DNA of 64,000 nucleotides from Deinandra increscens subsp. villosa (taxonomy: Eukaryota > Streptophyta > Magnoliopsida > Asterales > Asteraceae): NCBI GenBank assembly GCA_039602395.1, contig JBCNJP010000012.1, forward strand, positions 28,630,454 to 28,694,453. Reading direction: 5' to 3'. Position 1 is the stretch's first letter. Every line of letters begins with the position of its first letter. The position numbers and the translations under genes were made by a program. The notes beneath the pieces are model-generated. The model was not told where the DNA came from. It ran no database searches and saw nothing but the letters and a program-made list of their open reading frames with translations. Positions 44,319-53,882 of the stretch are shown piece by piece.

Positions 44319-47300
44319 TGCATAATAAAGGCCAACAAAGCCTATGGGTTGTTGATAGTGGATGCACTTGCCACATGACAGGAAATAAGCATGTATTGGA
44401 AAACCCCAAAAATATAAACGGAGGTCCTGTAGCTTTTGGGAGTGCAAAAGGACACATTACTGCACAAGGTGCTGTTAGTAATGGGAAGCTTACCTTTGAT
44501 AAGGTAAATTTTGTTGATACATTGAATTTCAATTTACTTAGTGTCTCACAAATGTGTGACAAAAATTTGAATTTGATGTTTACTGAGAGAGAGGCAATAG
44601 TCTTAAAACCTGGTGTTAACATCCCTGAGGAACTTGTGTTACTCAGAGCACCTAGGAGAGAAGGACTATATATTTTGGATCTATCTGCTGCCACTCCAGC
44701 AAGTGGAATTGCATGCTTTATATCCAAAGCCTCAGTGGATGAATCTGATTTATGGCACAGGAGGTTATGTCATGTTAACTACAAGAACATGAACAGAATA
44801 GTGAATCTTGGCTTGGTTAAGGGTCTTCCTAACAAGCAGTTCAACTGTTCTGAGCACTGTGTTTCTTGCCTCAAGGGTAAGCAACACAAGACCTCCTTCA
44901 AGCCAAAAACTGAGTCTTCTATCACTCAACCTCTAGAACTTTTACATATGGATTTGTTTGGTCCAACTAGAGTGATGAGTTTGGGAAAAAGGTCATACTG
45001 TTTTGTCATCATTGATGATTTTACAAGATATACTTGGGTGTTTTTCTTAAAAACAAAAGATGAAACTGCTGAATTGTTAAAAACACTAATTGTATCTTTG
45101 GAAAATCAAGCAAAACTGAAAGTTAAGACAATCAGAAGTGACAATGGCACTGAATTTAAAAATCATGTTTTGAATTCATTTTGTGAGAAAAAGGGTATTC
45201 TTAGACAATTTAGTGCTCCTAGAACTCCACAACAAAATGGTGTTGCAGAAAGGAGAAATAGGACACTAATTGAGGCTGCTAGAGCAATGTTGGCAGATTC
45301 TAAATTACCAGTGATATTTTGGGCAGAAGCAGTAAATACTGCTTGCTACGTCCAAAACAGGACTTTGATTGTTAAGGGTAAAAATAAAACTGCTTATGAA
45401 CTTTGGAGAGGTAGAAAACCTAACATTTACTTTTTCAAATCATTTGGATGTCCTGTTACTATCTTGATAACTAATAGGTTGTTACCTAAGTTTGCTGAAA
45501 AAGCAGATGAGGGATATTTTGTTGGATATTCTGGTGTGTCAAAAGCATTCAGAGTATACAATAAAAGTACCAAAATTGTTGAGGAAACCATTAATGTGAC
45601 TTTTAATGAGAAATCTCTTAACAACTTTGTATCTCAACCGGATTGGTTATTTGATATAGATGCACTAACCTCTGCTTTCAATTTTACCATTGAGAAGCCA
45701 TTAAGTTCAACAGTGCAGGAACAGGAACATAAGCAGAATCACATGAGATCAGCTGAGAAAATCTGGCAGATGAATACCAAGGGCCTGCAAATGCGACCTA
45801 ACTTCTTTTCATCACTCAGCACCAAGCCTGTGACACCCAACAATTCAAAGAAAGTCTCTGAAATTGTTATTGCTGATGCAGAAGTTTATCCGGTTGAACT
45901 TCCGGTTGAAGTTCAAACGGATCCTGTGACAGTAGAATCTCCGGTTGACACTCAACCGGAAAACAATTTTTCAGAAAATTTTGAGAACAATGAATCCAAT
46001 GATTCAACTGATGCTGGGTCAAATGAGTACAGTTTTGAGCATCTAATCTCAGATTCAGTCCCCAGTTCTCAAGAAGTTTCAGAACCTGTTTCACAAATCA
46101 ACAATATTGAGTTACTACCTCAACTCAATATTCCTCACAATGGGAGAAGCCATGAATTTCCAATGTTTACTGATAGAAGAGTTAGTAAGAATCATCCAAG
46201 GGAGAATATTATAGGAGAATTGTCAGCTCCTGTGCTGACAAGAAGCAAGTCTATTGATGCAAACATTTGCCTTCATGCTGCATTTCTGTCTCAAGAAGTA
46301 CCCACCAAGATCAATGATGCTCTGGAAGATGAAAGCTGGGTAGAGGCAATGCAAGAGGAATTGTTTCAGATCAATAAACAGAAGGTTTGGGAATTGGTAG
46401 ACCTACCTGAAGGTGAAGAACCAATTGGCACCAAATGGGTATTCAGAAACAAGAAGGATGACAGAGGAATAGTGATCAAAAACAAGGCAAGACTTGTAGC
46501 TCAAGGCTACACACAGGAAGAAGGCATTGATTATGATGAAGTTTTTGCTCCAGTGGCCAGGCTTGAAGCAATCAGAATATTTCTTGCTTATGCTGCTTTC
46601 AAAAACTTTCTGGTATTTCAAATGGATGTCAAATGTGCCTTTCTGTATGGTCTTTTGGAACAGGATGTGTATGTCAAGCAACCTCCAGGCTTTGAAGACC
46701 CTCATCACCCCAACAAGGTATGCAAGCTAATCAAGGCTTTATATGGTCTCAAGCAAGCTCCTAGGACTTGGTATGAAACTCTTTCAAACTACCTCCTAGA
46801 GAATGGCTACAAGAGAGGAGCTATTGACAAAACACTTTTTGTGAAATCTGATGGCAAAGATACTTTGATGGTACAAATCTATGTTGATGACATCATCTTT
46901 GGTTCATCCAATGCTGCCTTATGCAAAGAGTTTGAAGGTCTGATGCAATCTAAGTTTGAAATGAGTTCAATGGGTGAACTGAATTTCTTCTTAGGATTAC
47001 AAGTGAAGCAAACTGCAAATGGAATATTCTTGAATCAGTCAAAATATATTCAAGATATGCTAAAAAGATTTGACATGCTGTCTGTTTCAACTTCAAGAAC
47101 CCCCATCTCCACTTCCCACAAGTTAAACAGTGACTTAAGTGGAAAGCCAGTGGATGTTCATCTCTACAGGGCAATGATTGGATCACTGCTCTATCTCACA
47201 GCTAGCAGACCTGACATCATGTTTAGTGTCTGTTTATGTGCTAGATACCAGTGTCAACCAAAGGAATCACACATGTTAGCAGTGAAGAGAATTTTTAGAT

Positions 47301-47824
47301 ATCTCAAAGGACAACCAAAGCTTGGGTTGTGGTATCCAAAGAATTCAGATTTCTCCTTCAAAGCTTACACTGATAGTGATTATGCTGGCTGCAATTTAGA
47401 TAAGAAGTCTACTACTGGAGGATGCCAATTTTTAGGAGAAAGACTTGTGTCTTGGCAATGCAAGAAGCAGACCTGTGTATCTACTTCTACTGCTGAGGCT
47501 GAATATATTGCCGCATCAAGTTGCTGCAGTCAAGTCTTATGGATTCAGAATCAAATGTTGGATTACGGCATCAAGTTCATGGAGACTCCTATTCTTGCAG
47601 ACAACAACAGTGCCATCTCAATCACAAACAACCCTGTTCAACACTCAAAAGCAAAACACATTGACATCAGGTACCATTTTATTAGAGATTGTGCTGAGAA
47701 ACATTTAATTAGAATGGTTAAAGTTCATACAAATCAACAATTGGCTGATTTGTTTACCAAAGCATTTGATGAAGCTAGATTTTTCTATCTCATTAGTGCC
47801 ATTGGTATGATGAACTTTGACTGA
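44318..47824 (+). CDS. pol: Sirevirus Pol (PR-IN-RT-RNase H)
   Basis: This is an open frame of about 1168 codons with no ATG at its start. Protease active site DSG is at residues 13-15 (WVVDSGCTCHMTG). Integrase has a zinc region (LWHRRLCH.. to CVSCLKGKQH), then D in HMDLFGP (about 211), D in RSDNGTEF (about 275) and E in GVAERRNRTL (about 311). A variable linker rich in PVE/QPE words follows at about 500-620. RT starts near 670 (WVEAMQEEL, TKWVFRNKKDD) and has catalytic YVDDIIFGSS at about 855. RNase H has YTDSDYAGC, STAEAEYIA, ADNNSAI and HIDIRYHFIRD near the end. All catalytic residues are present. Translation probably needs splicing or re-initiation, because gag ends in another frame upstream. 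Confidence 0.93.
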   Translation: MHNKGQQSLWVVDSGCTCHMTGNKHVLENPKNINGGPVAFGSAKGHITAQGAVSNGKLTFDKVNFVDTLNFNLLSVSQMCDKNLNLMFTEREAIVLKPGVNIPEELVLLRAPRREGLYILDLSAATPASGIACFISKASVDESDLWHRRLCHVNYKNMNRIVNLGLVKGLPNKQFNCSEHCVSCLKGKQHKTSFKPKTESSITQPLELLHMDLFGPTRVMSLGKRSYCFVIIDDFTRYTWVFFLKTKDETAELLKTLIVSLENQAKLKVKTIRSDNGTEFKNHVLNSFCEKKGILRQFSAPRTPQQNGVAERRNRTLIEAARAMLADSKLPVIFWAEAVNTACYVQNRTLIVKGKNKTAYELWRGRKPNIYFFKSFGCPVTILITNRLLPKFAEKADEGYFVGYSGVSKAFRVYNKSTKIVEETINVTFNEKSLNNFVSQPDWLFDIDALTSAFNFTIEKPLSSTVQEQEHKQNHMRSAEKIWQMNTKGLQMRPNFFSSLSTKPVTPNNSKKVSEIVIADAEVYPVELPVEVQTDPVTVESPVDTQPENNFSENFENNESNDSTDAGSNEYSFEHLISDSVPSSQEVSEPVSQINNIELLPQLNIPHNGRSHEFPMFTDRRVSKNHPRENIIGELSAPVLTRSKSIDANICLHAAFLSQEVPTKINDALEDESWVEAMQEELFQINKQKVWELVDLPEGEEPIGTKWVFRNKKDDRGIVIKNKARLVAQGYTQEEGIDYDEVFAPVARLEAIRIFLAYAAFKNFLVFQMDVKCAFLYGLLEQDVYVKQPPGFEDPHHPNKVCKLIKALYGLKQAPRTWYETLSNYLLENGYKRGAIDKTLFVKSDGKDTLMVQIYVDDIIFGSSNAALCKEFEGLMQSKFEMSSMGELNFFLGLQVKQTANGIFLNQSKYIQDMLKRFDMLSVSTSRTPISTSHKLNSDLSGKPVDVHLYRAMIGSLLYLTASRPDIMFSVCLCARYQCQPKESHMLAVKRIFRYLKGQPKLGLWYPKNSDFSFKAYTDSDYAGCNLDKKSTTGGCQFLGERLVSWQCKKQTCVSTSTAEAEYIAASSCCSQVLWIQNQMLDYGIKFMETPILADNNSAISITNNPVQHSKAKHIDIRYHFIRDCAEKHLIRMVKVHTNQQLADLFTKAFDEARFFYLISAIGMMNFD

Positions 47825-48699
47825 TTAAACTGTTTTCACAAACTTAATAAAAGAGACCATTTTGTGTCAAAGAGCCCGTCTCTTGATACAAAAAGAAAAA
47901 GAAAAAGAAAAGTTTCTGTATCAGTTAGACACCTTTTCAATCATAGTCAGGTCATACTGTTAAACTATGATAACTGATACATGTAATTTTCAAAATCAAG
48001 TGTTTTTCTATCTTCCGGTTGAACTTTCCAGTTCAACATATCCGGTTGAATCTCAACCGGAAAGTCATCTTCAACCGGAAACTCATGTTTTGATCACACC
48101 ATCCCAATTTCTGAAACTGGTAAACGAAACAACAATTCTTTATTTGAAAGATCAGTTTAACTTTGAAAATTTTTCAAACGGAAATTTTATTTCCTGTTGA
48201 CAATCTCAACCGGAAAAATTTTCAACCGGAAATCTGTCCGGATCAACTTTCAAACGGAAAGAAATTTTGTTGTGAGGAGAGAAAAATCTCCGCTTGAATC
48301 TCAACCGGAAAACTTTTGCTTTAAATGAATCATTTAATTTACCGGTTGAGGCACACATTTTCAAGCGGATTGTGCATTTAAAGTGTTTGAATTTATTGCT
48401 CAAGAAAATATCTGAATTAAATTCAAAAGACACGCAACAGGCGGTTGTATTGTACAATCACCTGAAGCACACTTTTTGCGGACCCACTTGCACTTTTTCC
48501 TTTCTCTCTCCTGTGACTCAGCGTACTTTATCCATCGCTGTTAACTGTCACTCACCGTTAAACCCACCAGATAAATACCCCCAACCCCTTCAACACTCCT
48601 CATAATCCAAAAGCAAGAAACCGTTCAAAATTCGAAAACCTAGAAATTTTCAGAACCATTTCTTCCTTCTCCCAAATTTTCTCTCAAAATAAATCAACA
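47825..48699 (+). other. Sirevirus spacer between pol and third ORF
   Basis: No gene is seen. An A/G-rich run at 47885-47911 (AAAAAGAAAAAGAAAAAG) resembles an extra polypurine tract. Between 48010 and 48370 the CAACCGGA/TCCGGTTG word and near variants occur about a dozen times in both orientations. The last 130 bp look like a promoter and leader for the third ORF. Confidence 0.75.
48569..48699 (+). promoter_or_regulatory. Putative internal promoter and leader of the third ORF
   Basis: A TATA-like ATAAATA at 48571-48577 is followed by C-rich sequence and a pyrimidine-rich leader (TTTCTTCCTTCTCCC) ending AACAATGGC, a favourable plant start context. The 5' end of the truncated copy at 27112 aligns roughly with about 48605, some 30 nt downstream of this TATA. 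Confidence 0.45.
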
Positions 48700-51600
48700 A
48701 TGGCACCGAAGTCCAAAGCAAAGGGGAAACAACCAGTAAAGGATGATCCTTTTCCTCTTGAACACAACCTGGTTGCGATTCTTGATGAACCAGTGAACTC
48801 TACACACGCTGAAATCTTCACAGGGATGATCAATTTTCTCAAATCGTCATATCTGAATCACGCACTCACTGTTGCGGTGTATATGTATGAGGAAATTCTC
48901 TCTGAATTTTGGAAGAACATCCAACTGCTTGAGAAGGATGTTGATGATGTGGAGGAAGATACACTGAAGTCAACCGTAAAAGGGGAAACTGTTTTCATCA
49001 CTGAGTCGCTGATAAGGGAATTGCTGAAGTTAAATGACCAGAACGGGTATGTTCGAAAAACACCAAAGCAATACATGGCCCTGCTCAACAAAATTGGCTA
49101 TGGTGGTGCTACTGAAGGAACTGCCACGGTCAACAAGGGTCAAATACCCTACAAATGGAGATTTCTGGCTCACACCATCATGGTGTGCCTCTCGCCAAAG
49201 AGATCAGGTTTTGATGAAATGGCTACTGAGCAAGCATCTGCATTTTATGCTGTGGTGAAAGGGGAGGTATACAACTTTTCTGCTGTAATTTTTAATGCTC
49301 TAAAGGGTAATGCAAAGAATTTTGCTTTTTACATGTACCCTAGATTTTTAACTTATATTTTGCAAGAAAAATACCCCCAAATTAATTTAGAAGGAAACAT
49401 GATGCTGGTTCCAAGAGCATTATCTGAAAATACTTTTTCTAAATTAACCACCAACAAGAAGCCTTTCCTTGGGAGGGACACTGACCATCCCATGCCAATC
49501 CAAAGGGTGATTCCGGTTGAACAGGGAGAACCTAGTTCTCAACCGGAAACACATGCTTCTGAAGAGCAACTTGCTCCAGTGGACAACACTGTACCATCCA
49601 CAGTTGTTGAACCCACCACTGATCAGCCACCTTCTCCTTCTGATAAACAAACCTTAATTTTCAAAAGAAAAAGGAGAAGAGATTCAGACCCACCATCAAT
49701 TCCCATCATCCCCCCTTCCCCAAAGCCTACAAAGCTCAAAAGGCTCAAAAAGGTTGTGCAAGAGCCTACTCCTCTCTTGCAACCTATTACCTCCAGCCCT
49801 GAACCAACCCTTGGCACACAGCCATTTGGGTCAGCCAAATTGGGATTTAAACTTGTTGATGAACCTTCTTCTGAGGGGGAGTCATTTCATATGGATGTAC
49901 AATCCCCATCCACTTTCTCACCCTACACTTCACACTTCTCACCTGTGAATGATGATGTAGAAAGAGTTGTCACAGATGATGGTGTTATTAACCCAAGCAC
50001 CACATTACATGGGAACATTCTGAGTGACACTCACACTGCTACATCTAACCCCCATTCACCCCAGGAGGTGAATCTCAGGAGTTTAGATGAGATTCATGTG
50101 GAAAGGGCTGCTGCCACTCAAAGTTTCTCATTGAACTTTGATGTTGGTAGTAACATCAATAAGACCCAATCCATGGCAACCCACACTTTAGTTCAACCGG
50201 AAGATCCCCTAGTGGATCCTAAGGGAAAAACTATAGTTGAGGGGAATCCCAGGCGCCAAGAAAACCAGGGTGGTGGACTTGATCAACCTAGGGTTGATGG
50301 TCCATCTTTTTCCTATGATACTGGTAAAATTCCAGTTGAGGATAGTTTAACACTTACTGAATTGACGGTCTTGTACAAATCACTACAGGCTCAGGTAACC
50401 AGTCTCAATTCGACTGTTGCCAGCCTTGTAATGTCATCTCCTGCTGCTGCTCAAGCTCAAGAAGTTCCTGTTGATGCCCCAACTGCTCAACCGGAAACTT
50501 CCCCTGCACCAAAATCTCAACCGGTTGCACAGCATTCTGCTGAGGTTAGCTCTTTGAACCCATTTCCTTTTGGAGGTCAGGCTGTAGAAGCTGATGCTGC
50601 CAAAAAGGGGGAGAAGACTAATCCTCCAACACCTGATATTGCTGCTGCTGCAACCACAACTGAAGAAGAAGAAGTCGATCATACAATGCCTCTACCGGAA
50701 GATGTAAGGCATACAGCCTTCAAACTGGCTGATGTTGACCCCTTTTCAGTTGCTGATGGGTTGACTAAGGTGAAGATGAGCTCACTGATGAAGGTATTTC
50801 CACAGGATCCAAGCCTGTTGGGAATGATTGAAGCAACAATGTTAGTTGCAGGTGCTCAGCCAGAGAGCATTCTGCGGGTCAAGCATTTCTTGACCAATGT
50901 GATTATCCCACAAGAGGAGGCATTTGCCAAATCTAAAGTGGATGAGATCACAACTAACATTGCTTCTGAACCAGTTGTTGATATGGTTCATGAAGATGTG
51001 GTTGATGATGCTTCAGTCACTCAGACTGAAGAAGTTGAAGGTGAAAATGGAGAAGAAGCTACAACTGAAGTAATCAGCAATGTACTGAAAGACACAAGTA
51101 CAAAATCTCCGGCTGAAGTTCAACTGGAAGAGTCTCAACCGGAAGAGTCTCAACCGGAAAAGTCTCAACCGGAAAAGACTCAACCGGAAAACTCAACTGA
51201 AGCTGAGATTGCTGAAACACTGATTCAAATGCATTCCACCTCCGACTCAGAACCTCCTCTAAACTTTAAAAGAAAGAAACAAACCAAACCAAGGAGGATG
51301 ATTAGACTGAAGAAGAGTCAGGATTGCATAACTCCTCAACCAAGAGCATTAGATACTATGGTTGATTCTGACCAGTCAGAAGAACAAGAGACTATGGATG
51401 ATCTAATTGAAGAAGATTTCGTCCATGACTGGGAAGATAATCAATCCAGAATAAGATCAGAAGAAGCCAAATCAAACATACAATGCAACAAATTCTTGGA
51501 AGATCTAGATCTTTTCTCTAATGATTTTGTGGTTGAAGGAATGGTCGATGAAGCAAGGAAGAGGTCAATTGAATGGAGAATGCAGGTCTACGACCTTGCT

Positions 51601-52491
51601 AAATTGGATGAACAGGAGAAAAACAGGCTGATCAACATAGCTTCCAAAATGCCAACTGTCTTAAACAAGAGTTTAGACAACTTGGAGCTATTGGAAAGGA
51701 TCAAGAGATGTGCTATCATCAGATGTCTCAAGCCTGCTGCTGAAGTAGAGAAGATGAAGGCTAAAGATACTTGTAAAATTGTTGATGAGCTGCTCAAACA
51801 AGTGAAAGGAGCAGAGTTTGCTGTGATCCCAAGTCTCCAAATGCCACTGCCATCTGAGACAGTCACAGGTAACCCCTCATCAACATACATTAAGCCAGAA
51901 CCCCTTGAAGAATCTGACCTACTTGCTGAGTCTCTCCCCTCCAACTTGTTGGAAAGACTCAAGCAATCAGCCTCCCGTGTTCCCACTCCATCTTCCAGAT
52001 TTTACTCCCATAGACCCAGGGGAATGAATCCTAGGCCCAGGGGATCCAGATCTACCAAGCCTAAGTATATTCATCCAAAATACAGGTTAGATAACTGGAC
52101 TGATATCACCCCTGCTAAGCCTAAACCCTGCCCACCTACTTGGAAGTATAATCAACCTTCATCACCACCTAAACACTCCACTTCTTCAACCCCACAACCA
52201 CAAGCCATGAAACCACCCACCATATCTCCAACAAAACCTTTTGAACCCACTGAGCCAGCCGCAACTAGTTCTGTTCAAGCTTCATCTCAAGCAGATAAAG
52301 GGAAAGAAAAAGTCCCAACTGAAACTGTTAAGCCATCTGCTAATCCTGCCTCTGGTGTTTCACCTGGAAGGAAGAAGTCCATTGCTAAACGACCACTTCT
52401 TTCAACCAGAGACTTTAAGACCAGGAGGATCATGAGAGAATTGAACAAAACAAGGATTCAATTTGATAGGCCTCCATCTCCTGAAGAATGA
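48700..52491 (+). CDS. Sirevirus third ORF protein (env-position, probably not an envelope)
   Basis: This 1263-residue protein lies in the position usually called env-like in Sireviruses. It starts MAPKSKAKGKQPV after a good start context. Block 1 (about 20-270) is a folded domain with GYGGATEG, PYKWRFLAHTIMVCLSPK, SAFYAVVKGE and MYPRFLTYI; I recall this type of domain from many Asteraceae retrotransposon proteins. Block 2 (about 665-750) and block 3 (about 930-1040) are helical and conserved in the broken copy at 23249-26976. Linkers are proline-, serine- and QPE-rich (repeats at about 808-832). Basic patches KRKRRR (about 320) and KPRRMIRLKK (about 862) look like nuclear signals. No signal peptide or membrane helix is visible. 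Function is unknown. Confidence 0.88.
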   Translation: MAPKSKAKGKQPVKDDPFPLEHNLVAILDEPVNSTHAEIFTGMINFLKSSYLNHALTVAVYMYEEILSEFWKNIQLLEKDVDDVEEDTLKSTVKGETVFITESLIRELLKLNDQNGYVRKTPKQYMALLNKIGYGGATEGTATVNKGQIPYKWRFLAHTIMVCLSPKRSGFDEMATEQASAFYAVVKGEVYNFSAVIFNALKGNAKNFAFYMYPRFLTYILQEKYPQINLEGNMMLVPRALSENTFSKLTTNKKPFLGRDTDHPMPIQRVIPVEQGEPSSQPETHASEEQLAPVDNTVPSTVVEPTTDQPPSPSDKQTLIFKRKRRRDSDPPSIPIIPPSPKPTKLKRLKKVVQEPTPLLQPITSSPEPTLGTQPFGSAKLGFKLVDEPSSEGESFHMDVQSPSTFSPYTSHFSPVNDDVERVVTDDGVINPSTTLHGNILSDTHTATSNPHSPQEVNLRSLDEIHVERAAATQSFSLNFDVGSNINKTQSMATHTLVQPEDPLVDPKGKTIVEGNPRRQENQGGGLDQPRVDGPSFSYDTGKIPVEDSLTLTELTVLYKSLQAQVTSLNSTVASLVMSSPAAAQAQEVPVDAPTAQPETSPAPKSQPVAQHSAEVSSLNPFPFGGQAVEADAAKKGEKTNPPTPDIAAAATTTEEEEVDHTMPLPEDVRHTAFKLADVDPFSVADGLTKVKMSSLMKVFPQDPSLLGMIEATMLVAGAQPESILRVKHFLTNVIIPQEEAFAKSKVDEITTNIASEPVVDMVHEDVVDDASVTQTEEVEGENGEEATTEVISNVLKDTSTKSPAEVQLEESQPEESQPEKSQPEKTQPENSTEAEIAETLIQMHSTSDSEPPLNFKRKKQTKPRRMIRLKKSQDCITPQPRALDTMVDSDQSEEQETMDDLIEEDFVHDWEDNQSRIRSEEAKSNIQCNKFLEDLDLFSNDFVVEGMVDEARKRSIEWRMQVYDLAKLDEQEKNRLINIASKMPTVLNKSLDNLELLERIKRCAIIRCLKPAAEVEKMKAKDTCKIVDELLKQVKGAEFAVIPSLQMPLPSETVTGNPSSTYIKPEPLEESDLLAESLPSNLLERLKQSASRVPTPSSRFYSHRPRGMNPRPRGSRSTKPKYIHPKYRLDNWTDITPAKPKPCPPTWKYNQPSSPPKHSTSSTPQPQAMKPPTISPTKPFEPTEPAATSSVQASSQADKGKEKVPTETVKPSANPASGVSPGRKKSIAKRPLLSTRDFKTRRIMRELNKTRIQFDRPPSPEE

Positions 52492-52556
52492 AGTTCTTGG
52501 AGATAGTCAATTTTTGAAGAACAACATACAGAGGACAAATTTTGGCAGCATCATCT

Positions 52557-52567
52557 TAGGGGGAGAT
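52557..52567 (+). promoter_or_regulatory. Polypurine tract
   Basis: TAGGGGGAGAT directly precedes the 3' LTR. The same tract is found in the truncated relative at 22915-22932. Confidence 0.9.
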
Positions 52568-53225
52568 TGTAAGGAAATGATTTTCTGAGTCAACCGGATG
52601 AAGACGAAGATTTCCGGTTGAAGATATATTCAAGCGGAAGAATGCTCAAGCGGAAGCTTTTGTCAACCGGAAGCTCAACCGGAAGAACATTTCCGGGTGA
52701 ACTCTTTTATCCAACAGTATAAAGAGTTCAACCGGAAAAGTACAGAAAGATTACTTTTGCAGAATTCAGACCTGCAACAACTTCTATTCTTCCAAAGTCA
52801 CATCCTAGCCGTCTCCTACTTATAGATAAATGCATTTTGCACATTTCCTCTTTTGTATGTTTACTAATGTTCTTTTAGTAAGTTTATTGTTTGACTTTTA
52901 TGTACGGTTAGATTAGCCCGTATGAGATCAACGGCTGTAGTTGATCTCCTTAGTACTATTTATAGTTGTTAGCTAGTTCATTCACAAGTACCAGATTTAG
53001 TGCTTACACTTGTAACAGTTTGAACTTGAGTTAATGCAAATAGTACCGAGAAATTTATTATCTTGTGTTCACTAGTTTATGCAATCAATACAATCAAACT
53101 ACAAGTATAAGTAAAACAAAGCTTAAGTAAAAACAAGTATGATACAACTTCATTCCGCATGGTTGTGATCTGCATGTAAAGAGTTCTTGTTCTGATTATT
53201 TCTCTGAGTAATCAACGGTCCTACA
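52568..53225 (+). repeat. 3' LTR of the intact Sirevirus
   Basis: 658 bp; I see no difference from the 5' LTR on reading both through. It is followed by TSD TTTCT at 53226-53230. Confidence 0.95.
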
Positions 53226-53882
53226 TTTCTTCTAAAACTCCTAAGCAACCCATCAAGCCGTACCATTATAGGACCCATTCGACAGTCATCAATTTTGAAT
53301 AATTGCTGAAAAATAACATATGACAGGATTTTTTAGTCACATATATGGAATTCAATAACTTAACAAACTTAATATGAGAAAATGTTTAATCTGTTTCATA
53401 ACCTGAATCCCTACCCACATCTTGTTATTGTCCTCTTTTGGCACATTCCTCCATTGTAGATACCTCAAAATAACCTCCGACCTTGCAATGTCTCCCATAA
53501 AACTTGAAAATTTTGGTTTATGCTCCCCGCCAATCCTTCCTAGCGCATCAAATGTTAGTGGCCATTTTTCCCCACCATTTTTCTCAAATTTGGCACGCCA
53601 CTTTGCCAACCGCGTCAACCCTCTCTTGTTTGCTTGGGGAGCATTGTCGACTTGGGCATCATTGTCGAGTTGGGCATCATTGTTGACGTGGGCATCATTG
53701 TCGACGTGGGCATCATTATCGACGTGGGCATCATTGTTATCCATTTCATCTTCTTCACTCGCTTGTGAATAATCATCATTATATTCGCCTTCACTGTTAT
53801 ATGTATGGTCATGATTAAGATCCTTCAATGCTTCACCTACTTCATGATTTATTGCTAAATGAGATGACTCCTGAAATGACAT
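53226..53882 (-). pseudogene. CACTA TNP1/Ptta-like gene, first exons
   Basis: Exon 1 (53882-53403) starts MSFQESSHLA and has an acidic stretch, five or six tandem DNDAHV-type hexapeptides (an 18-bp repeat), then the Ptta/En/Spm signature: KRGLTRLAKWRAKFEKNG, KWPLTFDALGRIGGEHK, FSSFMGDIARSEVILRYLQW. Its donor is CAG/GTTATG. Exon 2 (53305-53226), after TTTTTCAG, encodes KIDDCRMGPIMVRLDGLLRSF and is cut by the Sirevirus insertion, continuing at 40560. The protein probably binds the element's ends. The gene is disrupted both by the insertion and by a downstream TGA. Confidence 0.8.

Larger units (their letters stand above)
40561..53225 (+). mobile_element. Intact Ty1/copia Sirevirus-type retrotransposon with third ORF
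   Basis: This 12,665-bp element has two 658-bp LTRs that I cannot distinguish by eye, a perfect TSD TTTCT (40556-40560 and 53226-53230), a primer site, a polypurine tract, and open gag, pol and a long third ORF with no lesion seen. The large size, long Gag, copia order PR-IN-RT-RNase H and extra ORF between pol and 3' LTR place it with the Sireviruses (SIRE1/Maximus lineage). It is inserted in an exon of the CACTA TNP1-like gene. Identical LTRs imply a very recent insertion. Confidence 0.93.

Noticed and set aside
48700..52491. Naming this protein an envelope
   Set aside because: Position alone suggests env, but no signal peptide, membrane anchor or cysteine-rich ectodomain is visible.
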